Assembly: GCA_949498175.1 (NCBI GenBank)
Contig: CATDDF010000088.1
Location: 1-36,614, forward strand
Direction: 5' to 3'
DNA length: 36,614 nt
From: Alphaproteobacteria bacterium
GTDB lineage: Bacteria > Pseudomonadota > Alphaproteobacteria > RS24
Both the position numbers and the translations under genes were made by a program. The notes under the pieces are model-generated. The model was not told the origin of the DNA. It saw only the letters and a list, made by a program, of their open reading frames with translations, and made no database searches. Positions 8,135 through 17,569 of the stretch are shown here, in pieces; the stretch's first letter is position 1, and every line of letters starts with the position of its first letter.

Positions 8135-9487
8135 ATGTCTCTTGCCGCCAATGAAGCCGCCAATATTGCTTTGGCTCATAAACTGATCGATTTGACAAAA
8201 GCCGCCGGCGCTGACGGTGCCGATGTATTGGTCTCAGACAGCGCCTCGCTCTCTGTCTCATGCCGCATGGGGCAATTGGAGGATACGGAACGCGCCGAAA
8301 GCCGCGATATCGGCCTGCGCGCCATGATCGGGCAGAAACAAGCCTTTGTCTCCGGCTCGGCGGTTGATGAAGAAGCACTGAAGCAGCTTGCCCAACGCGC
8401 CGTTGATATGGCGCAAGCAACGCCGGAAGACCGCTATTGCGGCTTTGCACCAGAAGACCGGTTGAACTCGGAAATTCCCGCGCTTGACATTGCCGATGAT
8501 TATGAACCCGATGCCGATAAATTACTCTCTATGGCGGTGGCGTGCGAAGACGCGGCGCGCGCCGTGGACGGCATTACCAATTCGGAAGGTGGCGGCGCAG
8601 GTTGGGGCCGCGCCACCACCGCTTTGGTGACCAGTCACGGCTTTGAAGGTGCTTATACCAGCACCAGTTTTTCCACCTCTTGCGCGGTGATTGGCGGCGA
8701 AGGCGAAGCGATGGAGCGCGATTATGCCAGCCATACGGCGCGCCATTCGGAGGATTTGGACGCCCCCGAAGACATCGGCGCACGCGCCGGTGAGCGCACA
8801 ATCAAGCGCCTCAATCCGCGCAAAATGGAAAGCACCAAAACCAATGTGGTCTATCATCCGCGCGTATCGGCCTCGCTTTTGGGGCATTTATCAGCCGCCA
8901 TTTCGGGCGCAGCCATTGCCCGCGGCACATCGTTTTTACGCGACCAAATGGGCCAACAAGTGATGAGCAAAGCCGTCACCATTGAAGATGACCCGTTGCG
9001 CCCGCGCGGGCTTCGCTCGGCCGGTTTTGACGGCGAAGGTGTAAAAACCGAAAAACTGACACCGGTCGAAAATGGGGTTTTACAATGCTGGTGGCTCGAC
9101 AGCGCCGCAGCACGCCAGCTTGAAACGGAAACCAATGGCCGTGCGGCGCGCGGTATTGGCGGCCCACCCAGCCCCTCTGCCACCAATCTTTATATGCAAG
9201 CCGGTGAGGAAAGCGTCGAGACCATGCTGAAAAATATCGGCACCGGCTTTTACGTCACCGAGCTTATCGGCATGGGCGTTAATGGCGTGACCGGCGATTA
9301 TTCACGCGGCGCATCGGGCTTTTGGATTGAAAACGGCGAAATTGCCTATCCGGTCAGCGAAATGACCATTGCCGGAAATTTGAAAGAAATGTTTTTGCAT
9401 ATGACACCGGCCGATGATTTGTCTTTTCGGCGCGGCATCAATGCCCCGACCATTCTAGTGGAAGGCATGGCATTGGCCGGGCTTTAA
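8135..9487 (+). CDS. pmbA: TldE/PmbA, partner subunit of TldD
   Basis: PmbA (TldE) forms the heterodimeric protease with TldD, lacking the zinc motif itself. The 450-residue sequence has the usual two-domain TldD/PmbA architecture, with the N-terminal half containing GLRAMIGQKQAFVSG and the C-terminal half containing GVNGVTGDYSRGASGFWIENGE and the final GNLKEMF segment. No HExxxH is present, as expected for this subunit. An AGGA site lies 8 bases before the ATG. It is separated from tldD by five genes but lies on the same strand, so both subunits are encoded within the window. Confidence 0.95.
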   Translation: MSLAANEAANIALAHKLIDLTKAAGADGADVLVSDSASLSVSCRMGQLEDTERAESRDIGLRAMIGQKQAFVSGSAVDEEALKQLAQRAVDMAQATPEDRYCGFAPEDRLNSEIPALDIADDYEPDADKLLSMAVACEDAARAVDGITNSEGGGAGWGRATTALVTSHGFEGAYTSTSFSTSCAVIGGEGEAMERDYASHTARHSEDLDAPEDIGARAGERTIKRLNPRKMESTKTNVVYHPRVSASLLGHLSAAISGAAIARGTSFLRDQMGQQVMSKAVTIEDDPLRPRGLRSAGFDGEGVKTEKLTPVENGVLQCWWLDSAAARQLETETNGRAARGIGGPPSPSATNLYMQAGEESVETMLKNIGTGFYVTELIGMGVNGVTGDYSRGASGFWIENGEIAYPVSEMTIAGNLKEMFLHMTPADDLSFRRGINAPTILVEGMALAGL

Positions 9488-9549
9488 GGCTTCGGTAATC
9501 AGCGCCATTATCGCGCCACAATGTGCTATACATTCGAATCATTAGGGAT

Positions 9550-11418
9550 ATGCGGAGGGCGCGAAAGCGCCGGAAAACTGTGAGCGAGATACCTGCCAGC
9601 GAGCGATTGACCGCCGGTCTGACACCGGAAAGATTGGTTTTTGTTCAGGAAAAATACAATACGGCGCGCTCACGCACCATTGCGCTGATCGCGCGCATGT
9701 TGCGCAGCTATTTGCGTCCCTATCTCTGGCTCCTCGGTTTTTCAATTTTACTGAACGTCATTATTGCCGCCACAACCGGGGCACTGCCGTGGTTTATCCA
9801 GCAGGCGGTTGACGAAGTGTTCAATAATAAAAACCCCAATATGCTGGTCTTGGTGCCGGTCGGCGTGGTGGCCATCTCATTGCTGAAAGGCATTGCCACT
9901 TACGGCTCAAACGTCATCATGAATTTTGTCGGGCAACGTTCGACCGCAAATTTGCAGCGCGATTTATTTGCCCGCTTGGTGCATGGCGATTTGGCCTATG
10001 TGGCACAGCAACATAGTGGCGCCTATATTTCCATTTTCATGAATGATGCGACGCGCCTGCGCGCCACTGTCTCAAATATCATAATCGCCCTTATTCGCCA
10101 TTTGTTGACCGTCATCGCGCTGATTGCTTTCATGTTCACCATTAATTGGCATTTGGCGCTGGTCTATACGGTGATTGTCGTGCCGATGGGAGTTGCCGCC
10201 ATGCGCCGTTTAGGGCGCGTTACGCGCTCGGCCTCGCGCCAAGGCTTGCAAGAGACAGGTGAGTTTTCGACTTTGATAGCCGAAACATTAAGCGGCTTGC
10301 GTATTGTCAAAGCCTATGGACAGGAAAATGACCAAATTGACCGCGCTAGCACAACCATTGACCGGGTTTTGGAATTCACCATGCGCGCCGTCCGCGCCCG
10401 CGCTGCGGCCAGCCCGGCCATTGAGGCTTTGGGCGGCATTGCGGTGGGCGCAATCATATTCATTGGCGGCTATCAATCCATGCAGGGTAATTTGACGGCG
10501 GGTGAATTTATGGGCTTCATCACGGCGCTTTTGGCGGTTTATCAGCCGCTGCGCTCGGTCGCCAATATGCAGACCGTTTTGCAAGAAGGCGTTGCCGCCG
10601 GACGCCGCGTTTTTTCCATTCTTGACGCGCGCGACCGAATTCTCGATGCGGAAAACGCCCACAGCCTGACCGCCCATCAGGGCGCAGTGCTCTTTGACAA
10701 TGTGTCTTTTCAATATGAAGGGCGCGAGCATCCGGCGCTCAATCAAGTGTCGATTGAGGTCAAACCCGGGCAAACCGTAGCCCTGGTCGGTGCATCCGGT
10801 TCGGGCAAATCGACATTACTCAATCTCACTTTACGGTTTTTCGACGTCAGCGACGGACGCATAGAAATTGACGGGCAGGATATTCGCCATGTGACTTTGG
10901 ACAGTTTGCGACGCGCCACCGCTTTGGTGACGCAAGACCCGTTCCTCTTCGACGATACGGTTGGCAATAATATCGCCTATGGCACGCCCGGTGCCGATGC
11001 GGCAGATATTGAAAGAGCCGCCAAACTGGCGGCGGCGCATGACTTTATTTCGGAATTGCCCGAAGGCTATGAAACGCGGGTCGGCGAGAGCGGGCTTCGT
11101 CTGTCTGGCGGACAAAAGCAGCGCATTGCCATTGCCCGCGCCATGCTGAAAGACGCGCCCATCTTGCTGCTCGATGAGGCAACCTCGGCGCTTGATACAG
11201 CTTCTGAACAAAAAGTGCAGGCGGCACTGAACGAATTGATGCAGGGGCGCACTTCTTTGGTCATTGCCCATCGCCTATCAACCATCATGCATGCCGACTG
11301 CATTTATGTGATGCAAGAGGGCCAAGTTGTCGAAAGCGGCACGCATAGTGACTTGCTGGATGCAAAAGGCGTCTATGCCGACCTTTATCACAAACAATTT
11401 GAAAATGAGGAGGGCTGA
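9550..11418 (+). CDS. ABC exporter, MsbA-like (fused permease-ATPase)
   Basis: This is a half-size ABC exporter: an N-terminal six-helix transmembrane domain (about residues 50-330) and a C-terminal nucleotide-binding domain with Walker A GASGSGKST, signature LSGGQKQR, Walker B ILLLDEATSALD and H-loop IAHRLS. Placement directly before waaA and lpxK, with a 1-base overlap, suggests it flips lipid A or another LPS precursor across the inner membrane. That role is an inference from context. The start is uncertain: GTG 9523, ATG 9550 (after AGGGAT) and GTG 9580 are all in frame, and the stretch 9550-9580 encodes a very basic MRRARKRRK tail. I use 9550; all three give a normal-sized exporter of 612-631 residues. 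Confidence 0.9.
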   Translation: MRRARKRRKTVSEIPASERLTAGLTPERLVFVQEKYNTARSRTIALIARMLRSYLRPYLWLLGFSILLNVIIAATTGALPWFIQQAVDEVFNNKNPNMLVLVPVGVVAISLLKGIATYGSNVIMNFVGQRSTANLQRDLFARLVHGDLAYVAQQHSGAYISIFMNDATRLRATVSNIIIALIRHLLTVIALIAFMFTINWHLALVYTVIVVPMGVAAMRRLGRVTRSASRQGLQETGEFSTLIAETLSGLRIVKAYGQENDQIDRASTTIDRVLEFTMRAVRARAAASPAIEALGGIAVGAIIFIGGYQSMQGNLTAGEFMGFITALLAVYQPLRSVANMQTVLQEGVAAGRRVFSILDARDRILDAENAHSLTAHQGAVLFDNVSFQYEGREHPALNQVSIEVKPGQTVALVGASGSGKSTLLNLTLRFFDVSDGRIEIDGQDIRHVTLDSLRRATALVTQDPFLFDDTVGNNIAYGTPGADAADIERAAKLAAAHDFISELPEGYETRVGESGLRLSGGQKQRIAIARAMLKDAPILLLDEATSALDTASEQKVQAALNELMQGRTSLVIAHRLSTIMHADCIYVMQEGQVVESGTHSDLLDAKGVYADLYHKQFENEEG

Positions 11419-12710
11419 TGGCCGTCTTGCGGCTGTATCGTCTTTTCGCCTTTCTGGCTGCACCGCTTTTGCGCTTTCGGCTTCGTCAGCGTGCCGCCGC
11501 CGGGCGCGAGGAACAAAGCCGCATTGATGAGCGTTTCGGGCACGCCTCAGTGCATCGCCCAAAAGGTCATCTTGTCTGGGTGCATGCCGCGTCCGTAGGT
11601 GAGACCAATTCCGTTCTGCCGCTGATTGATGACTTATTGGAAACCCACCCAAAGAGCCATGTTTTACTGACCACCATCACGGTGACTTCGGCGGAAATCG
11701 TCGCCGCTTATCAAAACCGACAAACGGCAATGCGCCATCGCCTGACCCACCAATATGCCCCGCTTGACCGCACTGCCTGGGTCAATCGGTTCCTGGCGCA
11801 TTGGCATCCGCAAGCGGCGTTTTTTGTCGAAAGCGAAATTTGGCCGAATATGATTATGGCCTGTGCGCGGCGCGGGCTGCGACCGGTGATGATTAACGGG
11901 CGCATGTCGCCGCGCTCCTACAAAAGATGGCAACGGTTTTCCGGCGCAGCGCAATTCCTGCTTGGCAAATTTGCACTATTGACCGCGCAAGATGAAATAA
12001 GTGCGTCACGTCTTGCGCGTTTGGGGATTGATAAGGTTGCGACACCGGGCAATTTGAAGCTCGATGCACCGCCTTTGCAGGTCGACGCGGATAAATTGGA
12101 AGCACTCAAAGAGCAATTGGCGGGACGCGCCGTCTGGTTGGCGGCGAGCACCCATCCGGGCGAGGAAGAACAGATTTTGGAAGCGCATCGCATGATCGGC
12201 GAAACGGTGAGCAAGCTCATAACGCTGATCGTGCCACGCCACCCCGAGCGCGGCGACAAGATTGCCGAAATATTGCGCCGCGCCGAAATTCCCCTTGCGC
12301 AACGCTCGAAAGGCGAATTGCCGAACGCCCCATGCGAAATTTATCTGATGGATACGCTGGGTGAAATGGGACTGGCCTATCGCTTGGCCGATATTGCTTT
12401 TATCGGTGGTACTTTAGTGCCGCATGGCGGGCAAAACCCGTTTGAAGCGGCACAGCTGGATTGTGCCATTTTGCACGGACCGCATATCGCCAATTTTGAA
12501 ATCCTGTTTGACGACTTGACAGGTAAAGGCGCAGCGGCGGAAATCACAGATGCCGCAACGCTGGCCACACAGGTCAATGCATTGTTCAATAATCGCGCCG
12601 CCATTGAACAAATGAGTGCCAACGCCAAAACCTACAGCGCTGCAATGGGCGGAGCGCGCCAACGAATAATCGATTTGCTGGCGCCTTTCATGGAGGCACA
12701 AAATGACTGA
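11418..12710 (+). CDS. waaA: 3-deoxy-D-manno-octulosonic acid (Kdo) transferase
   Basis: WaaA transfers Kdo from CMP-Kdo to the lipid A precursor at the cytoplasmic face of the inner membrane. The 430-residue protein shows the family segments WVHAASVGETNSVLPLI, FFVESEIWPNMI (acceptor-side Glu), and IGGTLVPHGGQNPFEAA near the C-terminus, plus an N-terminal hydrophobic anchor. The ATG overlaps the exporter stop codon by one base (TGATG) behind a GGAGGG ribosome binding site. It overlaps lpxK by 8 bases, so the three genes are translationally coupled. Confidence 0.96.
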   Translation: MAVLRLYRLFAFLAAPLLRFRLRQRAAAGREEQSRIDERFGHASVHRPKGHLVWVHAASVGETNSVLPLIDDLLETHPKSHVLLTTITVTSAEIVAAYQNRQTAMRHRLTHQYAPLDRTAWVNRFLAHWHPQAAFFVESEIWPNMIMACARRGLRPVMINGRMSPRSYKRWQRFSGAAQFLLGKFALLTAQDEISASRLARLGIDKVATPGNLKLDAPPLQVDADKLEALKEQLAGRAVWLAASTHPGEEEQILEAHRMIGETVSKLITLIVPRHPERGDKIAEILRRAEIPLAQRSKGELPNAPCEIYLMDTLGEMGLAYRLADIAFIGGTLVPHGGQNPFEAAQLDCAILHGPHIANFEILFDDLTGKGAAAEITDAATLATQVNALFNNRAAIEQMSANAKTYSAAMGGARQRIIDLLAPFMEAQND

Positions 12711-13722
12711 GCCGCGTTTCTGGCAGTCACGCCGCCATCCACTGAGCCTTGCGCTCACGCCGCTATCATTGGTTTATGGTGGCGCGGAGGCAGCGCGCCG
12801 CAAGCTCACTCATGCCCAACATCCCGGCAAGCCGGTGATTTGTATCGGCAATTTGACGGCGGGGGGCGGCGGCAAAACCCCGACCGTGCGCTGGCTGGCA
12901 GAAAAAATGGCGGCGCAAGACAAGCAACCGGCCATTTTATCGCGCGGCTATGGCGGCAGCGAAAAGGGCCCGCTGAAAGTTGACCCGACGCAGCACATAG
13001 CCAGCCAAATCGGCGATGAACCGCTCATGCTGGCCGCCGATTGGCCGGTCTATATTTGTGCTGATCGCATGCAAAGCCTGCGCCTTGCCGTGCAAGACGG
13101 GGCTGACATGCTGATAAAAGATGATGGCTTTCAAAACCCGTCATTGGCGCATCACTTTAATTTGATTGTCGTCGACGGGGCGAGCGGGCTCGGCAATGAG
13201 CGGCTTTTGCCGGCCGGGCCGATGCGTCAACCCTTATCCGTGGCGGTGCAAAAGCTTGATGCGCTGTTGGTCATTGGCGCGGCGCGGCATGACAGCCTGG
13301 CCTTTTTGATGGATGCGGTTGAAGCCTTTGGCAAGCCGGTCTTCCATGGCCATATGCAAGCGACGGCGCCGGGGAGTGGCGCGGTGCACGGCTTTTGCGG
13401 CATTGCCAAGCCGGAGAAATTTCGTGCCAATCTTGCCGCACAAGGCTATCAGATAGACGGTTTTACAAGCTTTGCCGACCATCATGATTTTACCGAGGCC
13501 GAAGCGGCAAAATTATTGGCGCATGACATGCCGCTCATCACGACAGAAAAAGATATGGCACGCTTACAGGGCGCGCCGGCCGACAGCGCGCGCGCCGCAT
13601 TGGCCCACCGCGCGGCGGTTTTGCCGATTGCCTTAAAGGTTGAGAATGAAGCGGCGCTGCTCGCCGCCATTAACACGGCCATGGTTGATGGGCAGGCCAA
13701 TCAGACCTACAAAGCTTACTGA
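12703..13722 (+). CDS. lpxK: Tetraacyldisaccharide 4'-kinase
   Basis: LpxK phosphorylates the 4' position of the lipid A disaccharide in the inner membrane. The 339-residue protein has an N-terminal hydrophobic segment, then the Walker A-like GNLTAGGGGKTP (residues 49-60), the LSRGYGG segment, and LIKDDGFQNPSL, a hallmark of the family. The start overlaps waaA by 8 bases and is preceded by GGAGG. It ends 7 bases into the convergent M23 peptidase gene, with no terminator visible. Together with waaA it shows that the organism makes Kdo-lipid A. Confidence 0.96.
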   Translation: MTEPRFWQSRRHPLSLALTPLSLVYGGAEAARRKLTHAQHPGKPVICIGNLTAGGGGKTPTVRWLAEKMAAQDKQPAILSRGYGGSEKGPLKVDPTQHIASQIGDEPLMLAADWPVYICADRMQSLRLAVQDGADMLIKDDGFQNPSLAHHFNLIVVDGASGLGNERLLPAGPMRQPLSVAVQKLDALLVIGAARHDSLAFLMDAVEAFGKPVFHGHMQATAPGSGAVHGFCGIAKPEKFRANLAAQGYQIDGFTSFADHHDFTEAEAAKLLAHDMPLITTEKDMARLQGAPADSARAALAHRAAVLPIALKVENEAALLAAINTAMVDGQANQTYKAY

Positions 13723-14546
13723 TCGGGATTGCCTTCGGCCAATAGTGCCGGGTCAAGCCGCGCACCACGCCAAAACATCCGCCAATCGAGATGCGGGCCG
13801 GTCGAGCGGCCGGTCGAGCCGACCGTGGCGATCATATCGCCGCGCTTTACCTTGTCACCGACTTTCACCCGCAAACTGTCGAGATGCATATAGGCCGAAG
13901 TGACCGACAAGCCGTGATCGATAAACACCAAACCGCCTTCAAAATACATATCCGGCTCGGCCAATGTCACCGTGCCGGCTGCCGGTGCGGTAACGGGTGT
14001 GCCGCGTGGTGCTGCAATATCAATGCCGAAATGCGGGCGGCGCGCCTCGCCATTATAAAAACGTTGGCTGCCATAGACGCCGGTAATGCGCCCGCGCGTC
14101 GGCCAGACAAAACCTTCTGAAAAACCGCGTTGCGTGCTGGCAATGGCGCGCGCTTTTTTCTTCAGCTTGCCTTGCGCGATAATGCGCGGCCAGGCCTCAT
14201 CGGGCGGTGTCACCATGGCCGGCGGCAGACCGTCAATGCGTTGGATATCATATTGGCGCGGCTTGAGCTTGATGGCCACGTTTTGACGTTTGCCCTTGCG
14301 CTGAAATGCGATCTCATGGCGTAAGGCTGAATCGCGGCCAAATCCCAATACTGTGCGCCCGTCAATTTGCGGCAAGGCTTCGCCGTTCAAAGAGACGCGC
14401 GTCGCATTTTGCAAATGCAACACCACCATGCCGCCTTGAGTGAATTGCCCGCTATGCGCCTTGACGAAATCGCGCGGTAAATCAATCGCTGCCGCGGCAA
14501 AAGGCAAAATAAACAGTAAAAGAAAGAAACTAGTTGCGCGCCGCAT
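13716..14546 (-). CDS. M23-family (LytM-type) peptidase, secreted
   Basis: M23 peptidases cut peptidoglycan cross-bridges or, when degenerate, activate amidases. The 276-residue product begins with a clear signal peptide (MRRATSFFLLLFILPFAAAA) and ends with a LytM domain: RPHFGIDIA supplies His172 and Asp176, and SAYMHLDSL the loop His221. The last metal motif, normally HxH, reads PHLDW here, so the third zinc ligand position is Asp244. The ORF can extend to 14633, but the ATG at 14546 gives the signal peptide and a GGAA site. It overlaps the end of the upstream DUF2093 gene by 17 bases, so it is coupled to xseA-DUF2093. Confidence 0.9.
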   Translation of the reverse strand: MRRATSFFLLLFILPFAAAAIDLPRDFVKAHSGQFTQGGMVVLHLQNATRVSLNGEALPQIDGRTVLGFGRDSALRHEIAFQRKGKRQNVAIKLKPRQYDIQRIDGLPPAMVTPPDEAWPRIIAQGKLKKKARAIASTQRGFSEGFVWPTRGRITGVYGSQRFYNGEARRPHFGIDIAAPRGTPVTAPAAGTVTLAEPDMYFEGGLVFIDHGLSVTSAYMHLDSLRVKVGDKVKRGDMIATVGSTGRSTGPHLDWRMFWRGARLDPALLAEGNPDQ

Positions 14547-14730
14547 TGTCGAGTTCCGCTTGCATGGAAGCATCGGCATCGACATAGGCTTCTTGCCGCG
14601 CCACGCTCCAATAGCGCAAGTCTTCCAGCGCAATCTGCTTACCGGTCACGGCGCAGGTCACATAGGCGCCGGGCATGATGACGTCGAAATCGCCGTCGAG
14701 ATATTTCAATTGTGCTTCACCACCGGCCAT
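14530..14730 (-). CDS. DUF2093 family small protein
   Basis: This 66-residue protein (MAGGEAQLKYLDGDFDV at the start, then PGAYVTCAVTGKQIALEDLRYWS) matches what I know of DUF2093, a small alphaproteobacterial family of unknown function usually found beside xseA. The ATG has an ideal AAGGAGAGC ribosome binding site. It contains one Cys and no membrane helix. It sits between xseA, which ends 20 bases upstream, and the M23 peptidase, which it overlaps. Confidence 0.85.
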   Translation of the reverse strand: MAGGEAQLKYLDGDFDVIMPGAYVTCAVTGKQIALEDLRYWSVARQEAYVDADASMQAELDNAARN

Positions 14731-14750
14731 AAGCTCTCCTTTTTGCAGCG

Positions 14751-16196
14751 CTACAATAGCTGACCTTGCCCGCCATCGCCAGACGGTTTGGGTTTTGCTT
14801 TTTTCGGTTTGGTTTTGGGCTTGAGTGAGGATTTGGGTGATCTCTCACCTGCCTCGACCCGCGCCGCAACATGTTGCTCACCGGCCAGACGAATATCCAG
14901 CAGACTGCCCGTTTTGGCCTGCGCGGCGCGGCGCAGCGGCTTACCGCTTTCATCAAGCACCAGCGCAAAGCCACGCTCCAGCACATTTTCATGGCTCAAT
15001 AGGCGCAATTGGCGGCGCATGGCCTCAAGCCCCGCCTGCTGCTGCTGCATCATGGTCTGCATATGCCGCGTCGCGCGCGCCATCAAGCCCCGCACCCGTT
15101 CATCGGCAAAACGCATGCGGCTCTGCAAAGCGGCGGGGGTGAGCCGCGCCGCGCTTTGTCCCAATCGCGCCGCTTGCTTGGTGATATTGGCTTGCAGGCC
15201 ACCGGCCAGTCTTTGCACCACCGCATCCAGTCTTTGTGTCGGCAAAGCCAGTATGTCTTCAAGTTTGGGTAGGCCGCGCGCCAGCCCGTCAACATGCTGG
15301 CGCGTTTGTTCCAGCCGCCGTGTTTGTGCGCGCAAGAGCCGCGTTTCCATATCATTGATTTGCGCCGCCAAATCGGCCCGCACCGGCACCGCCATTTCTG
15401 CCGCCGCGGTCGGTGTCGGGGCCCGCTTATCGGCGGCATAATCAATCAAAGTCGTGTCGGTTTCATGGCCGACAGCTGAAATAAGCGGAATGTCGGATTG
15501 CGCTGCCGTGCGCGCGACAATCTCCTCATTAAAGCCCCATAAATCTTCCAGACTGCCGCCACCGCGCGCGACAATCAACACATCGGGGCGGGCCACCGGC
15601 CCGTTTTCAGGCAGTGCGTTGAAACCGGCAATCGCCTTGGCCACTTCTTCGGCGCATGTTTCGCCCTGCACACGCACCGGCCACACCAAGACATGGCGCG
15701 GAAAGCGGTCGGTCAGACGGTGCAAAATATCACGAATAACCGCGCCGGACGGGCTGGTAATCACGCCAATGGTTTCAGGCAAATAGGGTAAGTCGCGCTT
15801 GCGGCTCTCATCGAACAGGCCTTCGGCAGCGAGTTGCTTTTTGCGCGCTTCCAGCAACGCCATTAATGCGCCTTCGCCCGCCGGCTCCATCGCTTCGACG
15901 ACCATTTGATAGCGCGACTGTCCGGCAAAAGTCGTCAGCTTGCCGGTAACAATGACTTCCAAACCCTGTTCGGGCTGCATGGTCAATTTTTGCGCCGTGC
16001 CTTTCCACATCACGCCCGACAAGACGGCTTTTTCATCTTTCACGTCGAAATAAACATGGCCGGAAGCGGGACGCGACACGCGACCCAACTCGCCGCGCAC
16101 GCGGACGCGCCCGAAACTGTCTTCGACCAGCCTTTTGACCTGCCCCGACAGTTCGGAAACCGTAAGTTCCACAAGATTATCGCCGTGCGCGCTCAC
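14751..16196 (-). CDS. xseA: Exodeoxyribonuclease VII large subunit
   Basis: XseA is the catalytic subunit of exonuclease VII, which degrades single-stranded DNA to oligonucleotides in repair. The N-terminal OB-fold carries [27 protein letters not shown] and the GHVYFDVKD segment; the catalytic domain has [40 protein letters not shown] and [24 protein letters not shown]; a long coiled-coil follows. I take the GTG at 16196 (after GGAAAAAGG), which starts just before the family's usual N-terminus and gives 481 residues; an upstream ATG pair at 16244 is the alternative and has no ribosome binding site. It diverges from purD, a common alphaproteobacterial order. Confidence 0.96.
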   Translation of the reverse strand: MSAHGDNLVELTVSELSGQVKRLVEDSFGRVRVRGELGRVSRPASGHVYFDVKDEKAVLSGVMWKGTAQKLTMQPEQGLEVIVTGKLTTFAGQSRYQMVVEAMEPAGEGALMALLEARKKQLAAEGLFDESRKRDLPYLPETIGVITSPSGAVIRDILHRLTDRFPRHVLVWPVRVQGETCAEEVAKAIAGFNALPENGPVARPDVLIVARGGGSLEDLWGFNEEIVARTAAQSDIPLISAVGHETDTTLIDYAADKRAPTPTAAAEMAVPVRADLAAQINDMETRLLRAQTRRLEQTRQHVDGLARGLPKLEDILALPTQRLDAVVQRLAGGLQANITKQAARLGQSAARLTPAALQSRMRFADERVRGLMARATRHMQTMMQQQQAGLEAMRRQLRLLSHENVLERGFALVLDESGKPLRRAAQAKTGSLLDIRLAGEQHVAARVEAGERSPKSSLKPKTKPKKAKPKPSGDGGQGQLL

Positions 16197-16271
16197 CCTT
16201 TTTCCGCTTTTCCCCGTTATCGTGTTATGTATTTCAACCATCATGACACGCTTTGCTTAAGAGACAAATAT

Positions 16272-17558
16272 ATGAGTGACAAACGCAATATTCTGGTTCT
16301 GGGATCTGGCGGGCGCGAACATGCGCTGGCCTGGAAAATCGCGCAAAGTCCGCTGCTCGGCACATTATACTGCGCACCGGGCAATGGTGGCATGGCAATA
16401 TTGGCCGAAAATGTCGCGCTGGATATGGCCGACCATGAGGCGGTCATCAGCTTTTGCCGCGATAAGGCGATTGATTTGGTGGTCATCGGCCCTGAAGCGC
16501 CTTTGGTGGCCGGACTGGCCGACGATTTGAACGCCGCCCATATCGCCGCTTTCGGGCCCGGCAAAATCGCCGCGCAATTGGAAGGCTCAAAAGGCTACAC
16601 TAAAGACTTATGCGCCGAGGCCGATATTCCGACCGCCGCTTATGGCCGTTTCGATAATGCCTGCGCCGCGCTTGAATATCTCGACACACAAAGCGCGCCG
16701 ATTGTCGTGAAGGCTGACGGGCTGGCCGCCGGTAAGGGGGTGATTATTGCCGAGGATATGCAAACGGCGCGCGATGCGGTGGAAGATATTTTTGACGGCG
16801 CATTTGGTGAGGCCGGTGCCGAATTGGTGGTCGAAGAATTTATGACCGGCGAAGAAGCGAGCTTTTTTGTTTTATGCGACGGTGAAAACGCCCTGCCTAT
16901 GGCCACGGCGCAAGACCATAAGCGTGTCGGTGACGGCGATACCGGCCCCAATACGGGCGGTATGGGCGCTTATTCGCCGGCTTCCATCATGACACCAGCC
17001 CTGATTGAACAAACGATGGAAACAATCATCAAGCCGACATTGGCGGCGATGGCGCGGCGCGGCGCGCCCTATCGCGGCGTCTTATATGCAGGTTTGATGC
17101 TGACACCGGAAGGCCCGAAACTGGTCGAATATAATGCGCGCTTTGGCGACCCTGAATGCCAAGTGCTGATGCTACGCTTGAAATCCGATATTGTTCCCGC
17201 GCTGGAAGCCGCCGCCACCGGCTCGGTCGCCAATATGACGCTCGACTGGCATGATGATGCGGCAATGACGGTGGTGATGGCGGCTGAGGGCTATCCCGGA
17301 GCTTATGATAAAGGCACGGTAATCAATGACCTCGACAAGGTAGACGCCGAGACCATGGTGTTTCATGCCGGCACGGCGCGCGCTGAAGACGGCACAATCA
17401 CAGCCACCGGCGGGCGTGTGTTAAACGTCACGGCGCGCGGCAAAACAGTGGCGCAAGCGCAAGCAAGCACCTATGCTGGCGTCAATGCGATTGACTGGCC
17501 GCAAGGTTTTTGCCGCCGCGATATCGGTTATCGAGAGATTGCGCGCGAACAGCGCTGA
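16272..17558 (+). CDS. purD: Phosphoribosylamine-glycine ligase
   Basis: PurD joins glycine to 5-phosphoribosylamine with ATP in purine synthesis. The 428-residue ATP-grasp protein begins [21 protein letters not shown], then shows [29 protein letters not shown], and [12 protein letters not shown], all diagnostic. The frame is open a further 366 bases upstream into xseA on the opposite strand, but only the ATG at 16272 gives a family N-terminus. The ribosome binding site is weak (AAGAGA, about 10 bases upstream). Confidence 0.97.
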   Translation: MSDKRNILVLGSGGREHALAWKIAQSPLLGTLYCAPGNGGMAILAENVALDMADHEAVISFCRDKAIDLVVIGPEAPLVAGLADDLNAAHIAAFGPGKIAAQLEGSKGYTKDLCAEADIPTAAYGRFDNACAALEYLDTQSAPIVVKADGLAAGKGVIIAEDMQTARDAVEDIFDGAFGEAGAELVVEEFMTGEEASFFVLCDGENALPMATAQDHKRVGDGDTGPNTGGMGAYSPASIMTPALIEQTMETIIKPTLAAMARRGAPYRGVLYAGLMLTPEGPKLVEYNARFGDPECQVLMLRLKSDIVPALEAAATGSVANMTLDWHDDAAMTVVMAAEGYPGAYDKGTVINDLDKVDAETMVFHAGTARAEDGTITATGGRVLNVTARGKTVAQAQASTYAGVNAIDWPQGFCRRDIGYREIAREQR

Positions 17559-17569
17559 GGGAGATATTG

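Noticed and set aside
9523-9549. tRNA-like TTCGAATC sequence
   Set aside because: The surrounding bases do not form acceptor or anticodon stems.
15906-16271. Upstream extension of the purD reading frame
   Set aside because: It runs through the xseA start on the other strand and lacks any family match; the ATG at 16272 gives the purD N-terminus.
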